DNA of 64,000 nucleotides from Bidens hawaiensis. Taxonomy: Eukaryota > Streptophyta > Magnoliopsida > Asterales > Asteraceae. The notes beneath the pieces were generated by a model. It made no database searches and had not been told where the DNA came from. It worked only from the letters and a program-made list of their open reading frames with translations. The stretch is from the NCBI GenBank assembly GCA_021521415.1, contig JAIQDT010000833.1, positions 248,001-312,000 on the forward strand, given 5' to 3'. Both the position numbers and the translations under genes were made by a program. Shown here piece by piece: positions 31,165 through 44,230 of the stretch. How positions within the stretch are numbered: position 1 is the first letter of the stretch; each line of letters starts with the position of its first letter.

Positions 31165-32144
31165 TATTATTTGTTAATATTTTTATTTCAATATAATTTT
31201 AGTTATTAGTTTCCAAATTTAGAAGAAAAAATTAAATAAATAGAAAATCAGAAAATTCGCTATAGCCACCGTTAGTCTGGACCACAACAGGCTCAGGCGG
31301 CTTCAGTAGTGACTTCAGCGAGTGTCCAATCAGCAATGCATTGCACAATATTATTGGATGAATTCGGAGCCTGGCTTCAACGTCAACACATAGTCTAAGC
31401 TTATAATAACTCAAATAACATATTTAAAATAATGTTTGTTCGGTCAGTAAAATCTTGACGTTGTAGTGTAGGCCGCTGTCGGTTGTGTTCGTAACAGTAT
31501 CAAAACTACTCTAAAAAACTATTTCATCAAAATGATATATTTAGAAGAAGAAGAAGAAGAAGAAGAAGAAGAAGAAGAAGAAGAAGAAGAAGACATATAA
31601 CACGGTGGGCCTTCGGATCTTTGTAGTCTCCTGTTTGATCCTGAAGGCGTTTGGGTTTTACCGTCAGTGGACTTTCCGTGGGGGGGGGGGGGGTCTCCGA
31701 AACTGGAGATAACGTGAAGACACTTAAAGGCTTCGTACGAAGTAGCTAGGCAAATCTATATTTGCTGATCGTTAAAGAAAATTAAGTAATTGGTTGTGAT
31801 GATGTTTCATGATATCTAGGGATTGGAAATCAAGTCAATTTAATGAATGTGGAGGGGTTAAAGTTACAAATAATGAAAAAAAATTGCACTTCCTACTTTC
31901 CTTCACAAAAAGTATTTGTGATTGCACTCTTACTCTACCTTACCATCACTCCTTCCGTCATGACTACGTTACATGTCCTTCGGCTCGAAGGTTTATTTAA
32001 TAAGTTATTGATATTATATACCTTTCATAATAAACTACTATTAGTTTACTGATAATTACTCAAAAGACAGATATGTAATTGACTTTTAGTCAGGAACTTA
32101 TTTGTGAATTGACCATTTTTGATTCTGATGATCAAAATGTGTTA
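31165..32144. other. Spacer with an AGA microsatellite and a G tract
   Basis: (AGA)n spans 31543-31593, about 17 units, and a run of 14 G lies at 31680-31693. A 60-codon - strand ORF near 31232-31414 has no features I recognise. TTA at 32142-32144 is the left target duplication of the next MITE. Confidence 0.6.
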
Positions 32145-32923
32145 GGGTATATTTGGTTTGGGCCGGTAATAGAATATATGAGAAATAAAATGAAGGAAGA
32201 GAATGAACAATAGAATAAAATGAATTATTTTAATTCTTTTTGTCTTTTTAGTTAACTTATGATCATATGAAAATGGAATAAAGTATTACTTCATTTTATT
32301 TGGTGTCAAAAAAATATTGGAAGGAATATAAATGACCAAAACAAAATTTGCAATGACGATAGTAATGTTGGTGGTAGTTCTGCCGACGACAATAAAGGCG
32401 GTGATGGCTACGGTGGTGGTGGTGGCGGTGATTAAGCGGCAGTGGTGGTGGCGGCGGTGGTAGCACTAGTGGTCAGGTGGTGATGGCAATGGAAGTGGTG
32501 GCGGTGACGGTGGTGGTGATCAAGAAGCGATAGTGGTGGTGGTCAGACGGTATGGTGACAATTTTTGTGGTGGCTATGGTGAAGGTGGTGGTCGTGGTGG
32601 AGGTGGTAGCGCTAGCGGTAAGGTGGTGGTGGTGAAGATGGTAGTCGTGGTGGTGGCGGCGGTGGCGACGATGGTGGGGGCGGCGGCGGTGGCAATCAGG
32701 TGGTGTGGGTGGTGGTGGTTGTTGTTAGGTTGTGTTGTTGAGAAAATATAATGAAAGAAGAATGGAATTAAAAAAATTACAGGTGTAATGAAATGGTTTT
32801 AATGGAGTGAGATTCCATGTGTAATCGTTGCTTCCTTCCGTTGAGCAACCAAATACCACTTTTTTTATTCCTCACAATTAGTCATTTCATTCCTTCTATG
32901 ATTCCTACATACCAATCGCTACC
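32145..32923. mobile_element. Second Tourist-like MITE, 779 bp
   Basis: The left end GGGTATATTTGGTTTG and the right end, on the other strand, GGTAGCGATTGGTATG are imperfect inverted repeats, and TTA flanks both sides (32142-32144, 32924-32926). Further inside, aatgaaggaagagaatg on the left and ggaaggaagcaacg-type words on the other strand are also related. It contains a GGTGGT/GGCGGT minisatellite and no transposase. The ends are less well matched than in the element at 24551. Confidence 0.6.
32355..32730. repeat. GGTGGT/GGCGGT minisatellite
   Basis: Degenerate ggtggtggtggcggtgat-like units run for about 370 bp inside the MITE. A Gly/Val-rich ORF at 32533-32751 is a by-product of the repeat. 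Confidence 0.9.
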
Positions 32924-33827
32924 TTAGTCTTGAAATGGGTTTAAAATAAAAGTGTAATGAGTTAAGTGAAAGTTTAGTTTAATTAATTAGTTAGTTTATT
33001 TGAGTTTGAATTATAATGTTTATTATTTAAAAGGTTTGAGTCATTATAGGATTAGGATTAGGATTAGGATTAGGATTAGGATTAGGATTAGGATTAGGAT
33101 TAGGATTAGGTTACTTGTTCATCAAGTTTTTATTAGAATAAATGAGGGTCTAGGGGTAATATATAGTACTTTGTGGTTTTTCGTTCTTATAATAGAACAG
33201 AGTTGTGGTCACTCACCACAAAAATATCGGACGTGGAAAAGGATATGGTCAACGAGATTTCACAAGAAACTTGAGTGGTTATGAATGCGAAAGGATCAGG
33301 CATTTTGCGTACAACTTGAGTCTGGACTTTCAAGTGTCACTTGTTTACATTGTTGACACTTCGAAGTTTCATTGTTCAGGCAGCTGACACTTAGGAGTGT
33401 CGTCAACAGCACATGTCCGGAATCATTGGCTATCCTCGGATTCAGCGTCGCCCACACCCATCATCAGTCAAGTGTCGCCAGATGAAGGCGAATTCTCATT
33501 GAATGCGGGGTTAGTGTCTTTGGTTGAACAAACATCTCAAATAGGTCTATTTTGAATCCAAAATCCTAACTTTATACTTCTAAATCATTTGTTTGTCATC
33601 CGAAGGCTAGATCCACGCAAGGATTGGTCCTTTTGATGAAAACCCTTACCTTTCCATAAAAATCCAATACCCCACTTTAAGAAGATCAAAAATAGAGATT
33701 TACTGAATATTAACAAGAATACAGTAGTGATGCACCTTTCTTCAGTCTATAGCTTGCATATATGCTTGTTCTCCAACAATGGATTATTCTTCACTTTCTC
33801 ATTCTACTCTCTTTCTCTTGTATGATG
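32924..33827. other. Spacer with a GGATTA hexamer array
   Basis: Ten perfect copies of GGATTA occupy 33049-33108, ending in GGTTA. This is one base from the TTAGGG telomere unit but is not the plant telomere repeat TTTAGGG. The rest carries no credible gene. Confidence 0.7.
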
Positions 33828-33960
33828 AAGATGAAGAGAATGGAAGGATAAAGAGGAGGAGACAAGGGTTTTAAAAACATCCTCTTATTTTTTGAAGATG
33901 ATGAGAATGGAAGGATAAAGAGGAGGAGACAAGGGTTTTAAAAACATCCTCTTATTTTTG
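33828..33960. repeat. Tandem duplication of a 67-bp unit
   Basis: gagaatggaaggataaagag and the 45 bp after it occur at 33836 and again at 33903 with almost no change, ending tttaaaaacatcctcttattttt. A 20-nt C tract follows at 33969-33988. Confidence 0.9.
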
Positions 33961-35379
33961 GTCCATAGCCCCCCCCCCCCCCCCCCCCTCTTCTTCTGCC
34001 TGTTGCCTTTCTTGTCTCATCTAGTAACCCAACGTCCTAAGTCCCCATTAAATGCACATAAAATGGGATGTTACTAGTTCTCCATATTATCATTTCCCAA
34101 CGCCCATACCTTGATTTTCATCTCGCGTATCCGCTCTACCACTAACCACCACCCTCGCTGTTCAACCCCATCATCAACCATTGGATTCGCCGCTACCTCA
34201 CCACCTTCATACACCCATGATTATAGAAAAACCCTAATCACAATCATTAGACGGGATATATTGCATGCTTGATAAAAAACAATTGTAATGGGGTAGAAAT
34301 ATTTTAAGTTGTTGACATGATGTGAAATAGTTTTACCGCATGTAAAATATAATGTCAATAAAATTAATTTTAGACGTTTGGTGACCATCTCAACAAAAGT
34401 AATATGTGTATGAAATTAACCTACCGACACTTTGACATTCATTCTAATAACCATTTGTCACTTGGGGAATTATTCATTGTTACTGCCATAATCAATATGT
34501 CAAGCTAGAATAATGCGCTTGCTAGGCCACTAAGTCATGCAAACTTCAAGGTGCAAATTTATAATCATTTCGACGTTGGATCAACTTAAAACACTAAATG
34601 GTATAATTTTGCAATACATAATGTTTTAAACCCATCCTCTTACTTTTAGTCCAGAGCCGCCCCCCGCCCCCCAAAAAAACAAGCCCTTCGGCCCGTTACC
34701 TTTCTTGTCTCATGTAGTAACCCAACATCCTAAATCCCTATTAAATGCACATAAAATGGGGTGTTACTATATATTAATGATTTTTTTTTTATATTTTAGA
34801 CATTTGTGAGCTTGGATAAGTAACCTAATTCTCCATATGAACATTTCCCAATGCTTATACCCTTGATTTTCATCTCGCATATCTACTCTAGCACTAACCA
34901 CCACCCTCAGCATTCAAACCCCACCATCAACCACTGGACTCGCCGCTACCTCATCACCTTCATACACCCATGATTATAGACAAAACACCCTAATCACAAT
35001 CATTAGACGGCATGTATTGCATGCTTGATAAAAAAAAAATCAATTGTAACGGGGTAGACATATTTTAAGTTGTTGACATGATGTGAATTAGTCTCATCGC
35101 ATGTAAAATATAATGTCTATAAAATTAATTTTAGACGTTTAATAACCATCTCAACAAAACTAGTACGTGTATGAATTTAAGCTACCGACACTTTGACACT
35201 CATTCTAATAACCCTTCACATGGGGATTATTCACTGTTATTATCATAATCAATATGCCAATCTAGAATAATGTGTTTGCTAAGCCACCAAATCATGCAAA
35301 CTTGAAGGTGCAAAATTTTATAATCATTTCGATGATGCATCAACTTAAAACACTAAATGGTATAATGTTTCAATATATA
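33936..35379. repeat. Tandem duplication of a 0.7-kb segment
   Basis: Unit one (about 33936-34623) and unit two (about 34624-35379) align along their whole length, both starting ttttaaa..catcctctta and ending aaatggtataat. Unit two has an extra insert of about 60 bp after ggtgttacta (34769-34830). They differ at roughly one base in ten by impression, so the event is old. Neither unit encodes a recognisable protein. Confidence 0.88.
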
Positions 35380-35896
35380 TATATATATATATCCTTGTCT
35401 GTTTTCTAGAATGTTTAATAATACAAACCTTACTTTAGATGGTGAGCTTCTCTCGAGAGCAAATTTGCATGTTTAATTATTAGAAAGAATCTTCTAGTAT
35501 ATTAATGCATTTTATATCATCAATGACTCACTCGGGATGGTCTTAACCAGCCATGCCAAGTTATTAAATACTCAGGTTCCATAAGTTTCTGGTTTATGAT
35601 TATATATGTTTACTTTCACTCATTTATATTTAATACATATGACAGGAAATACAAGAGCATAACCTATTATTATTTCAAAGATTCATGTTATACCTCTTTT
35701 CAATTGCCAAGTACGTACCCACCATGTTGCTCTTGTAACCTCCAATTATTTTATTTTGGTTAAAACACTCAATTTTAAGTTAATGTTCAATAATTTATTT
35801 TTATTAATTTAGTTCTCAAGTGCATGTATAGAATAGAAACCTATTTGGGTTGAGAAAACCTATGAAAACATCATGCAACATCAATTTTTTTTTTTT
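35380..35896. other. Spacer ending in a T tract
   Basis: Nothing recognised. A short AT repeat lies at 35373-35391, and twelve T at 35885-35896 precede the Mutator-like element. Confidence 0.5.
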
Positions 35897-36803
35897 GGAA
35901 AATTGGTTTTTATTGGCCAAAACTATCCCATTTTTGGTCGTTGCCGGTCCTAACTTTCACATTCATTTCTTCCATCAGTCCGCGACTAACTGAGTAGTAA
36001 CTCCATTATCTTCTTCCTGATATGTCCATCCTAATTGTCAAAAAGCTATGACATGGTAGCTTACGTGGAGATTATGTATGTTTATGTTGTTTATACTTAA
36101 CAATTTAGCATGTCTCCAACCCTAATCACACTTCAGAATCCTCAATTCTCTCGCAGGCGCTAATCACTCCAATTGATTGAAGAACAAGCCCTGATATTAT
36201 TTCTGAACGAACGAAGAACAAGCCATACTCTTTTCAATGTAGAATCAAATACATATTTCGTTTCACACTAACGGGGCATATGAAGTTGCACCCCCAATAA
36301 AGACAACCGTAGAATTCATCCCCATTTCAAGAACTTCCGGGACCAGCAATCCTACGAATTGCAATTATATCCTGGTTGCAGTAGACATTTCTTTGTAAAT
36401 CAAGTTTGAAATAATTTAGGATTTTTCTTACAAGTAGATGTACAAGACGATGATGAATTAATTCATTGCGAGCAGAGTGTGATTAGGGCTTGAGAGTGTA
36501 ATGGATTCGATGATTCGATTAGGGCTTGAGAGAGAATTGGGGATTTTGAAGTGTGAATGAGCGTTTGGAGAGATTAGCGCTTAAGTTATATAAATGACAT
36601 AGTAACCACGTAGGCACACATGCCATAGCTTTTTGATAACTAGGATGGGTATGTCAGCAAGGAGATAGCGGAGTTACTACTTAGTTAGTCGCAGACTGAT
36701 AGAAGAAACGAAGGTGAAAGTTGGGACCGTTGCCAGCCAAATGAAAGTTGGGACCGGCAGCGACCAAAATGAGATAGATAGGACCAATAAAAACCAATTT
36801 TTC
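35897..36803. mobile_element. Non-autonomous Mutator-like foldback element, 907 bp
   Basis: The first and last roughly 190 bp are inverted repeats, beginning GGAAAATTGGTTTTTATTGG on the left and GAAAAATTGGTTTTTATTGG on the other strand at the right. Shared inner landmarks are ggtcgytgccggtcc, cgcgactaact and caaaaagctatg. The inner part is also partly self-complementary (aaccctaatcacacttc against gattagggcttgag). Both flanks are runs of T, consistent with a 9-bp target duplication inside a T tract. It has no transposase. An RNA from it would fold into one long hairpin. Confidence 0.82.
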
Positions 36804-38574
36804 TTTTTTTTTTTACATATATAAATATGTTATTACATTTAATAGAAAACATACAAAAAAAATTGTTTCATAATTTTTTTTTAACTTTTTAACTCAAATG
36901 GGTTTTTTATTTATCCTAACTCTATTCTCGATATCTAAAAAAACTCAAAACGAGTCAAAGTTCATGGTTCAGGTATATGTAAGTTCAAAGATGAAAAGTA
37001 ATTTGACACTTACCTTCAACTACCCTATCTAACTCCATAGCTTAGATATCAACATCAATCAAGTCATTCAACATTTCAGTTAATGTGAATTTGATTCTCA
37101 TGAACTGTATTTATTTTCATATCTACATATATCTATATCCTTTACCAAACAACTAAAGTCCGCATTAATAACAAGTCGATATGAGTATCATATCTTCCAA
37201 CGTGGTTTTCCATCTTTTTTAATCATCATTTATAAACTTTATGTCATCTTAATTTATTTTAGTATCATGAAACGTATCAGGTTACGCAAGTTCAACATGA
37301 CCTATTTTTTTGAAACTGAATTGCATTCAAGATAGTTTGTCCCCTTTTTTTTTTTTTAATATTAGGAGACTGAATATACTATTCGACTTTCATTATAGTT
37401 TATATTGAAACACAAAATTGAAACTAAATGATAATTCTATACATTTAAGTTTATAGCAATCGAAATCCCATCACCCATCGTGGATATCACCATCGATTTC
37501 ATCTTGAGTGATATCACCATGGAAGATTATCAAAGAAGAAACGCTTTTGTCAGTTTCATTCTCTCTTTCTCTCTCTCTCTACACATGTGACCAAGTAGAG
37601 AAAAACGTGGGTAAGCAACGTACAACGTAAACTTTAAAAAGTACAGCTAATAATGCATGAGAAAATTGATTATCGTGTATATATAAATATTACATAATAA
37701 GAAACTAAATTACATTCTAAATGAAAGTTAGAAAAAAATTTTTTTTCTCAAAACCACTACCCTTTCTTTGGTAATTTGGTTGGTGTCTCTTGCATTGCTA
37801 TTTCTTCATGTATCATGCAAGTGACAATCAAAATCTCTCAGTCTCACTCATGGAGTCGAAGTTTTAGCATGACTATAATCACAGTCGCAGTTCCTAAGGT
37901 ATTAATTGTATTATCTAACTTATGTTATGTATAGACCGCTTAGTTAGTCATTGAAAACCTTAAACTTAACCCGCACACACTTATCATGTGTAAGAGCATG
38001 GTCTAAATACAATTGACAATTGTTTGAATAAGATATCTGAACCCCCCCCCCCCCCCCCCCCTCTTTTAAAATCTACTCCTAAAATCCATCAGTTATTTAT
38101 TTTTGTGAGACTTTAACCTGCACCAACTTAATCAAGATTAAAGTTAGATGCCTTAAGTGGAGAGTCCCTCGACTGAAAATAATAATAAAATGCTTTTGTG
38201 TTATATCAACGCTGTTGCTTGAAAACAAAATTGGTAGGAAATTTTATGAGAAGGCAAAAACGACAATTGCCCAAACTTTGGGTCAAATTTCGTGCTTCAC
38301 ATAAAGTGTTGACATTTGAACCCCAACTAACTTTGTGTTTTGAGATTTCTTTTACAATGGGTCTAATTATAGGTCAAGCATTTCCTCATTTGTAACATTG
38401 TTGCTTTCTCACTTCATTTAACAAAAAATAAAAAACACATGTTTAATGTATGGGAAGTACACGTAAAGATGTCGCAATAAAAGTTTTTGAATATTTTCAC
38501 ATACAAAGCTCTTATAAATTTTGGATAGAAAACTTTTACTTATGTATAGATTTGCATCTATATCTAACCGCCCA
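36804..38574. other. AT-rich spacer with simple repeats
   Basis: A CT repeat lies near 37559-37582 and a run of 20 C at 38042-38061. gatatcaccat occurs twice near 37484 and 37512. No gene seen; the 65-codon ORF at 38198 has no support. Confidence 0.5.
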
Positions 38575-39250
38575 CTAACCACCATGCCCCTCGTTAGTCT
38601 ATTGAAAATGTCCGAACGTATTTAAGATATGATATTTTAGTTTATGCAAACGATGTAATTATTTATGGTGGACTGGTCGGCCAATATATATTGAAAAATG
38701 AAAATATCATTACCAATATACCACCGTTAATTGTTTTATATCTAGGGTCGGGGTTGAATATAAATATGCACAAATCAAAACTATATAGGTAGGGTACAGT
38801 ATAGTGTAGTGGTTCGATCATCGTCTTTGGCAGGGTGTAGGCCTTGTAAGCACCCGTTTATTTATTTGGGGAACAAGTAGGATCGAATATGGCGAAATCT
38901 TAAAGGTGGAATTTGATTGTCGAAAAGTTTCATGAGAAATTGTCTATAATTGGAAAGCGAAAATGTTACCCATTGGAGGTAGAGCTACTCTTTCACCTCG
39001 GTTGTTGACTTCTTGGATCAGTTGGGTACGCTGTATAATATGTTAGAATAATACATTCTATTCGATCGAAACTTTTTTGGGGTAGTGATAATGACAATCG
39101 TAAAATGGCTTGGGTAAAGTGGAATTTGGTACTGGCAGATAGGGATAAAGGGGATTGAGGATTGGTAGCTTGGATTGGTACAATAATGCACTTCTGCATA
39201 AATTAATGGAAAATATGGAGAAGAAAAATGTTATTTGGGTTAAAAAAGAG
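38575..39250 (+). pseudogene. LINE (L1-type) reverse transcriptase relic
   Basis: Decayed coding sequence shows VYANDVIIYGG (the YADD-type active-site box, second residue altered), then SGLNINMHKSKL, PIGGRATL and a WVKW-like stretch further on, all in the order found in plant L1 ORF2. They lie in different frames and stops are frequent. There is no visible poly-A tail or target duplication. Confidence 0.72.
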
Positions 39251-41043
39251 TAACACTACAGTCGTAAATTTGTTGCTATAGTTGTAGGTTTTAAGACTCA
39301 CTACACTTGAAGAAAAGCGTTATCGTTTCAATGTTTCCTATTATTTTTAGCCGGGTGTTGTCAATCATGTATAGAGTCATGTCAGATGTGTCTTGTCATT
39401 TGTGTTAGTGTATTTGTATGTAATCATATTAAATATCTTGTCTAGTGTGATTGGGCTGGTTAACTTTAATTGTGTTAAGTAACTTCTTTATTAAACATGT
39501 TTATATTAATGTTTAAAAAAATGGCACGCTTAGTTAAATGTGTCTTGTTCAGGTTCACTATTCGTGTTAAACGTGTCATGTTTGACTTGTTTGACACTAC
39601 GCTTTACTAGCTCTGAGTTTTTTCAAAACATATGTAATTTTTTCCAAGAAATTTAGCATGAATTAAATCATAACGGGACCAAGAATTTTATTGTTCGAAA
39701 TCTATACATTCATACATAATTGGTAACAAATAGGCAAATAGCATTGAGCCGCCTTTTTCTTGTAGGTTAAATATATATAAACCATACTCTATATATTGTA
39801 GTAGTTTCAATATAGTGTCTAAATCATACTTCAGTCTTCATATGCTTCAAAATACCAAGGCTGAGCATTGTTAATGGCAATTGATTTATTAAAAATTGAT
39901 ATAAAGTTGATTAAGAATTTAGAAACCCATATTTTAATCAATAGGAAAAAGAAAAGAGTGCTAGAAAGAGTCATTCAACACAAGCTTAACTTTCATTACG
40001 TTTGAAGTTAAATGGAAAATAAAAATGTCTTAACAAGCAAGACGCCTAGACCACTAGCATAGGCGATTTGCTTGAATCTCATGTTCAGATTCCTGCATCA
40101 AGATTTTTAATTTTCCATTTCAAGATTTTTTCCCCCCACTTTTTGTGATTAAATACTTTTTACTGTAAAAACATGAATCATGGATTTCATTAATTACCAC
40201 GTTTATTAAGTTGTCAAGTTTTAATTTTTATAATCAAATTAATATATTCTTTTCTATTTTTCTTTATTAGTAAATAAATATATGAACTCTCTCTCAAGAA
40301 CAAGTTTTTATGTTCGTATATGATTCCGGTGTGTCATATGTTTCACAACTATTTATTTATTTTTATAAGTTCATCCAATAGTTATATATTTTTACCTTAT
40401 GGTTAGAGTATCAACATTCAAGTTCTTTTCATATATAAATGTCATGTTCTATTATTTTATTTATAAAAGTCGATGATCAATGATGAAATGAGTATTTAAG
40501 ACTTACTTTGACGAATATGTGATGCCATCTACTTTAATATGTTGAAAAGATGGGCGAGTTTGGTGAACAACAAATGAAGTGCATTCAGTTTCAAGATAAT
40601 GATTCATATTCAAGATTTTTGAATTAGACTACCCGTTTTGGGGCACCATCCTTACCTATGGAGTCCCATAGCGTTAGAAAATATCCCCCCCCCGGGGGGC
40701 ACTATGGGCGCTACTTGGGGGGGGGGGGGGGGGGGGTTCTCACACAGCGCCGGGTGGGGAAAGGGTGAAAAGTGTAAGGCGGGTTTGTTTTTTGTTTATT
40801 TTTTAATAAAATATAATAATAAGGTAACGATTTGAAGGAACTCCATCCATTACACCCATTTTAACCATAATGTCCCTATGGTGATGTGGCGTCACATGAC
40901 GCATAACGTCCTCTTATAGTCTCCATCCATTACACATGGTCTAATTGGCTATGTAGGTGATTTTGAAATTTGCCATTTCTTTTTGAAAAATTGAATTTAA
41001 ATAATCATAATTATTGACTAATAGCAAAAAACACTCTCAATTA
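39251..41043. other. AT-rich spacer with C and G tracts
   Basis: A run of 9 C followed by 6 G lies at 40685-40699 and a run of 20 G at 40717-40736. Around 39350-39600 there is a patch rich in gtgtc and cgtgt words that may be an old MITE. No gene recognised. Confidence 0.5.
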
Positions 41044-41249
41044 ATGAAATATCTGTTGATGGTCTCATTTTTTAACATATTTGCGCCCAACGATTCGCGA
41101 CTACAAGAATTCTAACATTGTTAGTCGCCGATAAAGTCGTTAGAACCCTAGAACCATCACCGGAGTCATTTAGCAGTGCTCAAGTGGCGGTGGTTGGTTG
41201 GTGGTGAGTCGGTTGGTGGTGGTAGTTTTCAGGTGCTGGTGTCACCGAG

Positions 41250-41601
41250 TGTAAGTCCCGTGACGGATCTTTCAATGCAATATCAATATACTTAATGGTT
41301 AGGCGGAAACTAACCACTACGTTGATTCTGTGAGAAACGATTAAGAACACACCAAACACAATGAAGAAGCTTCAAAACACACGTATATTATACGCCGGGT
41401 GCTTAAGCCCTTAACTTACACGATTGAATAATAATGGACGAACAACTTAGAACCAACTAGCAACCCTACAAATGTAAACATACATCCTATATATAGACCA
41501 CTAACCTAGGCCCAATACATGCAAAGCCCACCGAATCCCTTGATTTCGGTTTACATAGTGTAGCCCAATATACAAAGCATAAACCACAAATATGACCCAA
41601 C
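41250..41601 (-). repeat. 3' LTR of the outer element
   Basis: On the - strand it runs TGTTGGGTCAT to GGGACTTACA. It is followed inward by the polypurine tract. It shares segments such as cctacaaatgtaaacatacatcc with the LTRs of the inner element, so the two families are related. Confidence 0.93.
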
Positions 41602-41613
41602 AATCTCCCCCTT
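41602..41613 (-). other. Polypurine tract of the outer element
   Basis: AAGGGGGAGAT on the - strand directly precedes the 3' LTR. Confidence 0.85.
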
Positions 41614-42300
41614 GGTTTATTGCTTTATTCGTGCTTTGGAATATCTTCAAAAATCTGTTCTTGAGTTTGTTGAGCAGCATTAGATGGGCCTTGAGCTATC
41701 TGAGCTTCAACAGTAACGAGCTCAGCAACAGTTGGTTGAGTAGTTGGTATCACATCACTAGCCCGCACACCCAGTCTCGAATCTTTCTTTCGTCGTTTGC
41801 GTGGAATAAGATCGGTGGCTGGCTCTTCGTCAATATCATCTTCAACATGTGTCGCAGTGATTAATTGAGGAGGCTTCAATGCAGTCAACTGGAGCTTTTT
41901 CTTGAACGTTTCGAACTCTTTAACTTATTCAGCAGTAGGTACTGACTGTTGTACCTTTGAGCGGGAACCATATGTTCCTCAGCTACAGCTGCACCAGCAG
42001 CATCAACATCTGCCTCGATCTCAGCAAATCTTCCAAACTTGACCAACGAATGAAGACCTTGATAAACCACTTTTACTCCCTTCCAAACTTAATCAAATAT
42101 GTAAACAAAACCTTTTGAACTTCTGAGATACCCATCTGGGCAGAGAACCCTAATGGGCCGAGAACACCATTGACACAAACAACTTTGGCCAAAGATGACT
42201 GGGCCAAGAACACAAATATTATTGACACATTGGGCCCAACTGAATGGCCCAGGACATTGTTTGCAATCGTCAAATTTCATGATCTAAAAACCAATCCCGA
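41614..42300 (-). pseudogene. Remnant of the 3' ORF (outer element)
   Basis: Short frames at 42073-42273, 41885-42070 and 41625-41888 carry VKFGRFAEIE, a basic IPRKRRKK patch and a Thr/Gln/Glu-rich end. They resemble the middle of the extra 3' ORF of Asteraceae Sirevirus-like elements. The reading frame changes several times, and the ORF ends only about 20 bp before the polypurine tract. The basic cluster again suggests a nuclear or nucleic-acid role. Confidence 0.6.
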
Positions 42301-43753
42301 TTCATGTGAAAACGATTTCTTAAGACATTTGTTTTGACACAAGTAAACATGAGGTAAAAACTAAAAATTAAAAATAAAGTAAAATAAAATTAGAATAAAA
42401 AATAAACTAAAACAAAAATGATTTAACCATCTGGCCTTCAGTAAATTTAATATATTCTGGGATCAAATTTCAGTTGTTTTAAACAAGCGACACCTTTTTA
42501 TGAAAAGTTCCGAACATGAAATCATATTGATTAAGATGCTTTCACAATGATTCATTTTCAGCATTATTATGACATAATGAAAAGGTTGATAGCAGGTAAT
42601 TAGAAACTTAGCATGATTTTCATTGCGCCAGTGATATGATTAGATTCAATTAGGCATAAAGCTTATATGGACATCACTTATGGACCTATGATGCCCCTTA
42701 TCTATTCTCAAGGCGTATTTGGCTTTCCCCAGATCACCCCAATTTGACTCCAACCCCCTAATGCTTGATCAAAAGAATTTTCTCTATACAAAAATAATTT
42801 TAAGCTTTAAGGTTGAACGTTGGACTTATATGCCAGTTGGACTTACAAGCCTTACATTCAGGATATTTAGGACTTATTTGTATGCTCCACCCCTGTAGTT
42901 CTTTGGGAACCTTTTAAGCTTTTGGAAAACAAATTTGAATGAAAACAATTTTCATATATTTACAATTTTTTTTTATCTTCAAATGAAATATAATATTTTT
43001 GGTGATCAAGACGCTAACAGGCTCGTGTATGACTGGGTAATTGCTTTTCTGCCTATCATTCGGAGAGATGTATCTAGGGACATGCAAACATCTTCAAAAT
43101 GACCCTCCACAATAAGTTTAGCAGATTTAGTTTATATCACTTCAAACTTTTACTTATCATGGAAAGCTACCTAACACATCAATGACTTATCAAAAGCCTT
43201 TTTAGCTTAATAACTTCACACGTTAGGCACGCAAAATCAATTTATCTATCATTTTTCAAAGGTTGGATCAATTTTCATTTGAAAATTTTTAAGCTTCTAA
43301 TAAGCTTTAGCTGAATATTAATATCATTTCCCAGATGATAATCCCGAAGACAATTTTAAATCCAATCACCCCAGTTACCTTCAGTTTTCAGGTGAATGGC
43401 TATCCTATGAGTCTACAGGTAGAAGATAGGACCAAACACATAAAATGTGTCCCTCGAACTTTAGGCGGCCGACATAATTTTCAGTGAGATAACTTAAAAC
43501 GATAGTTAAACAAAAACAATTTTTTTGTGTATGTTCAGTTGCCCCGGTCACTTTCAGCCCTAAGGTTGATGGCTATCCCGTGAGTCAAGAATTGATGACA
43601 GGACCAAACATATGAAATATGTCTGTTGAACTTGAGTAACCGGCATGATTTTAAGCAAAGGAACAAAACTTTTTTTTTTCTCCCCCTAAATTTGTACAGA
43701 AATTTTACCGAAAACCGAAAAACTTTTATGTACAAATTTACCTCACGTAAGAC
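42301..43753 (-). other. 3' spacer of the outer element
   Basis: Non-coding DNA between RNase H and the 3' ORF remnant. It aligns along its length with 45960-47630 of the inner element, which shows that both come from one family. No ORF is credible. Confidence 0.7.
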
Positions 43754-44075
43754 TCAATCATCAAAATGAAGCATCTTAAGGAATACCACAAGCACATTGA
43801 ACCTGGCTGTTCTGATTGGTTTTGTAAATATGTCCGCCACATTATTATCAGTGTGGACCTGTTCAAGATGAATTAACTTGCGGTCGTAACAGTCACGAAT
43901 AAAATGGACTTTGATGTCAATGTGCTTGGTTTTGGAATGCTGAACAAGATTTTTAACAATTGCAATAGCAGCATCATTATCACAAAAAATGGGAGTGTCA
44001 AGAAATTCCAAACCGTAATCCAGCAATTGATGTTGCATCCAGATAACCTGAGAACAGCAGTCTCTTACGCCCTTC
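43754..44075 (-). pseudogene. pol: pol: RNase H C-terminal half (outer element)
   Basis: WMQHQLLDYGLEF, CDNDAAIAIVKN and HSKTKHIDIKVHF identify the end of a Copia RNase H, with a natural stop at 43754. The N-terminal half with the first active-site Asp is missing. Upstream it joins directly to protease-like sequence, so RT and integrase were deleted as one block. Confidence 0.85.
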
Positions 44076-44230
44076 TGTGTAATCTTTCCCTTCTCTTATC
44101 CCGCAAAGGAAACATACCCTCCATTGAAAATTTGAATGTCGTGCAGTTGAGAGATGTCTCCTATCATGTGCCTGGAACAGCCACTATCAAAGGTCTGATG
44201 ATATTCCTCCATAGCTGTTCCTACACGAGA
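44076..44230 (-). pseudogene. pol: pol: protease fragment at the deletion junction
   Basis: DSGCSRHMIGDIS on the - strand (about 44165-44203) is the protease active-site region, followed by SQLHDIQIFNGG and then, after a few codons, RNase H sequence. This is the left side of the deletion that removed the centre of pol. The inner element has a comparable join. Confidence 0.72.

Noticed and set aside
32533..32751. Gly/Val-rich ORF resembling a glycine-rich protein
   Set aside because: Translation of the minisatellite inside a MITE, with no signal peptide or conserved start.
33049..33113. GGATTA array as an interstitial telomere repeat
   Set aside because: The unit is a hexamer GGATTA, not the plant TTTAGGG heptamer. 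It is an ordinary microsatellite, and the Ile-Arg repeat ORF across it is meaningless.
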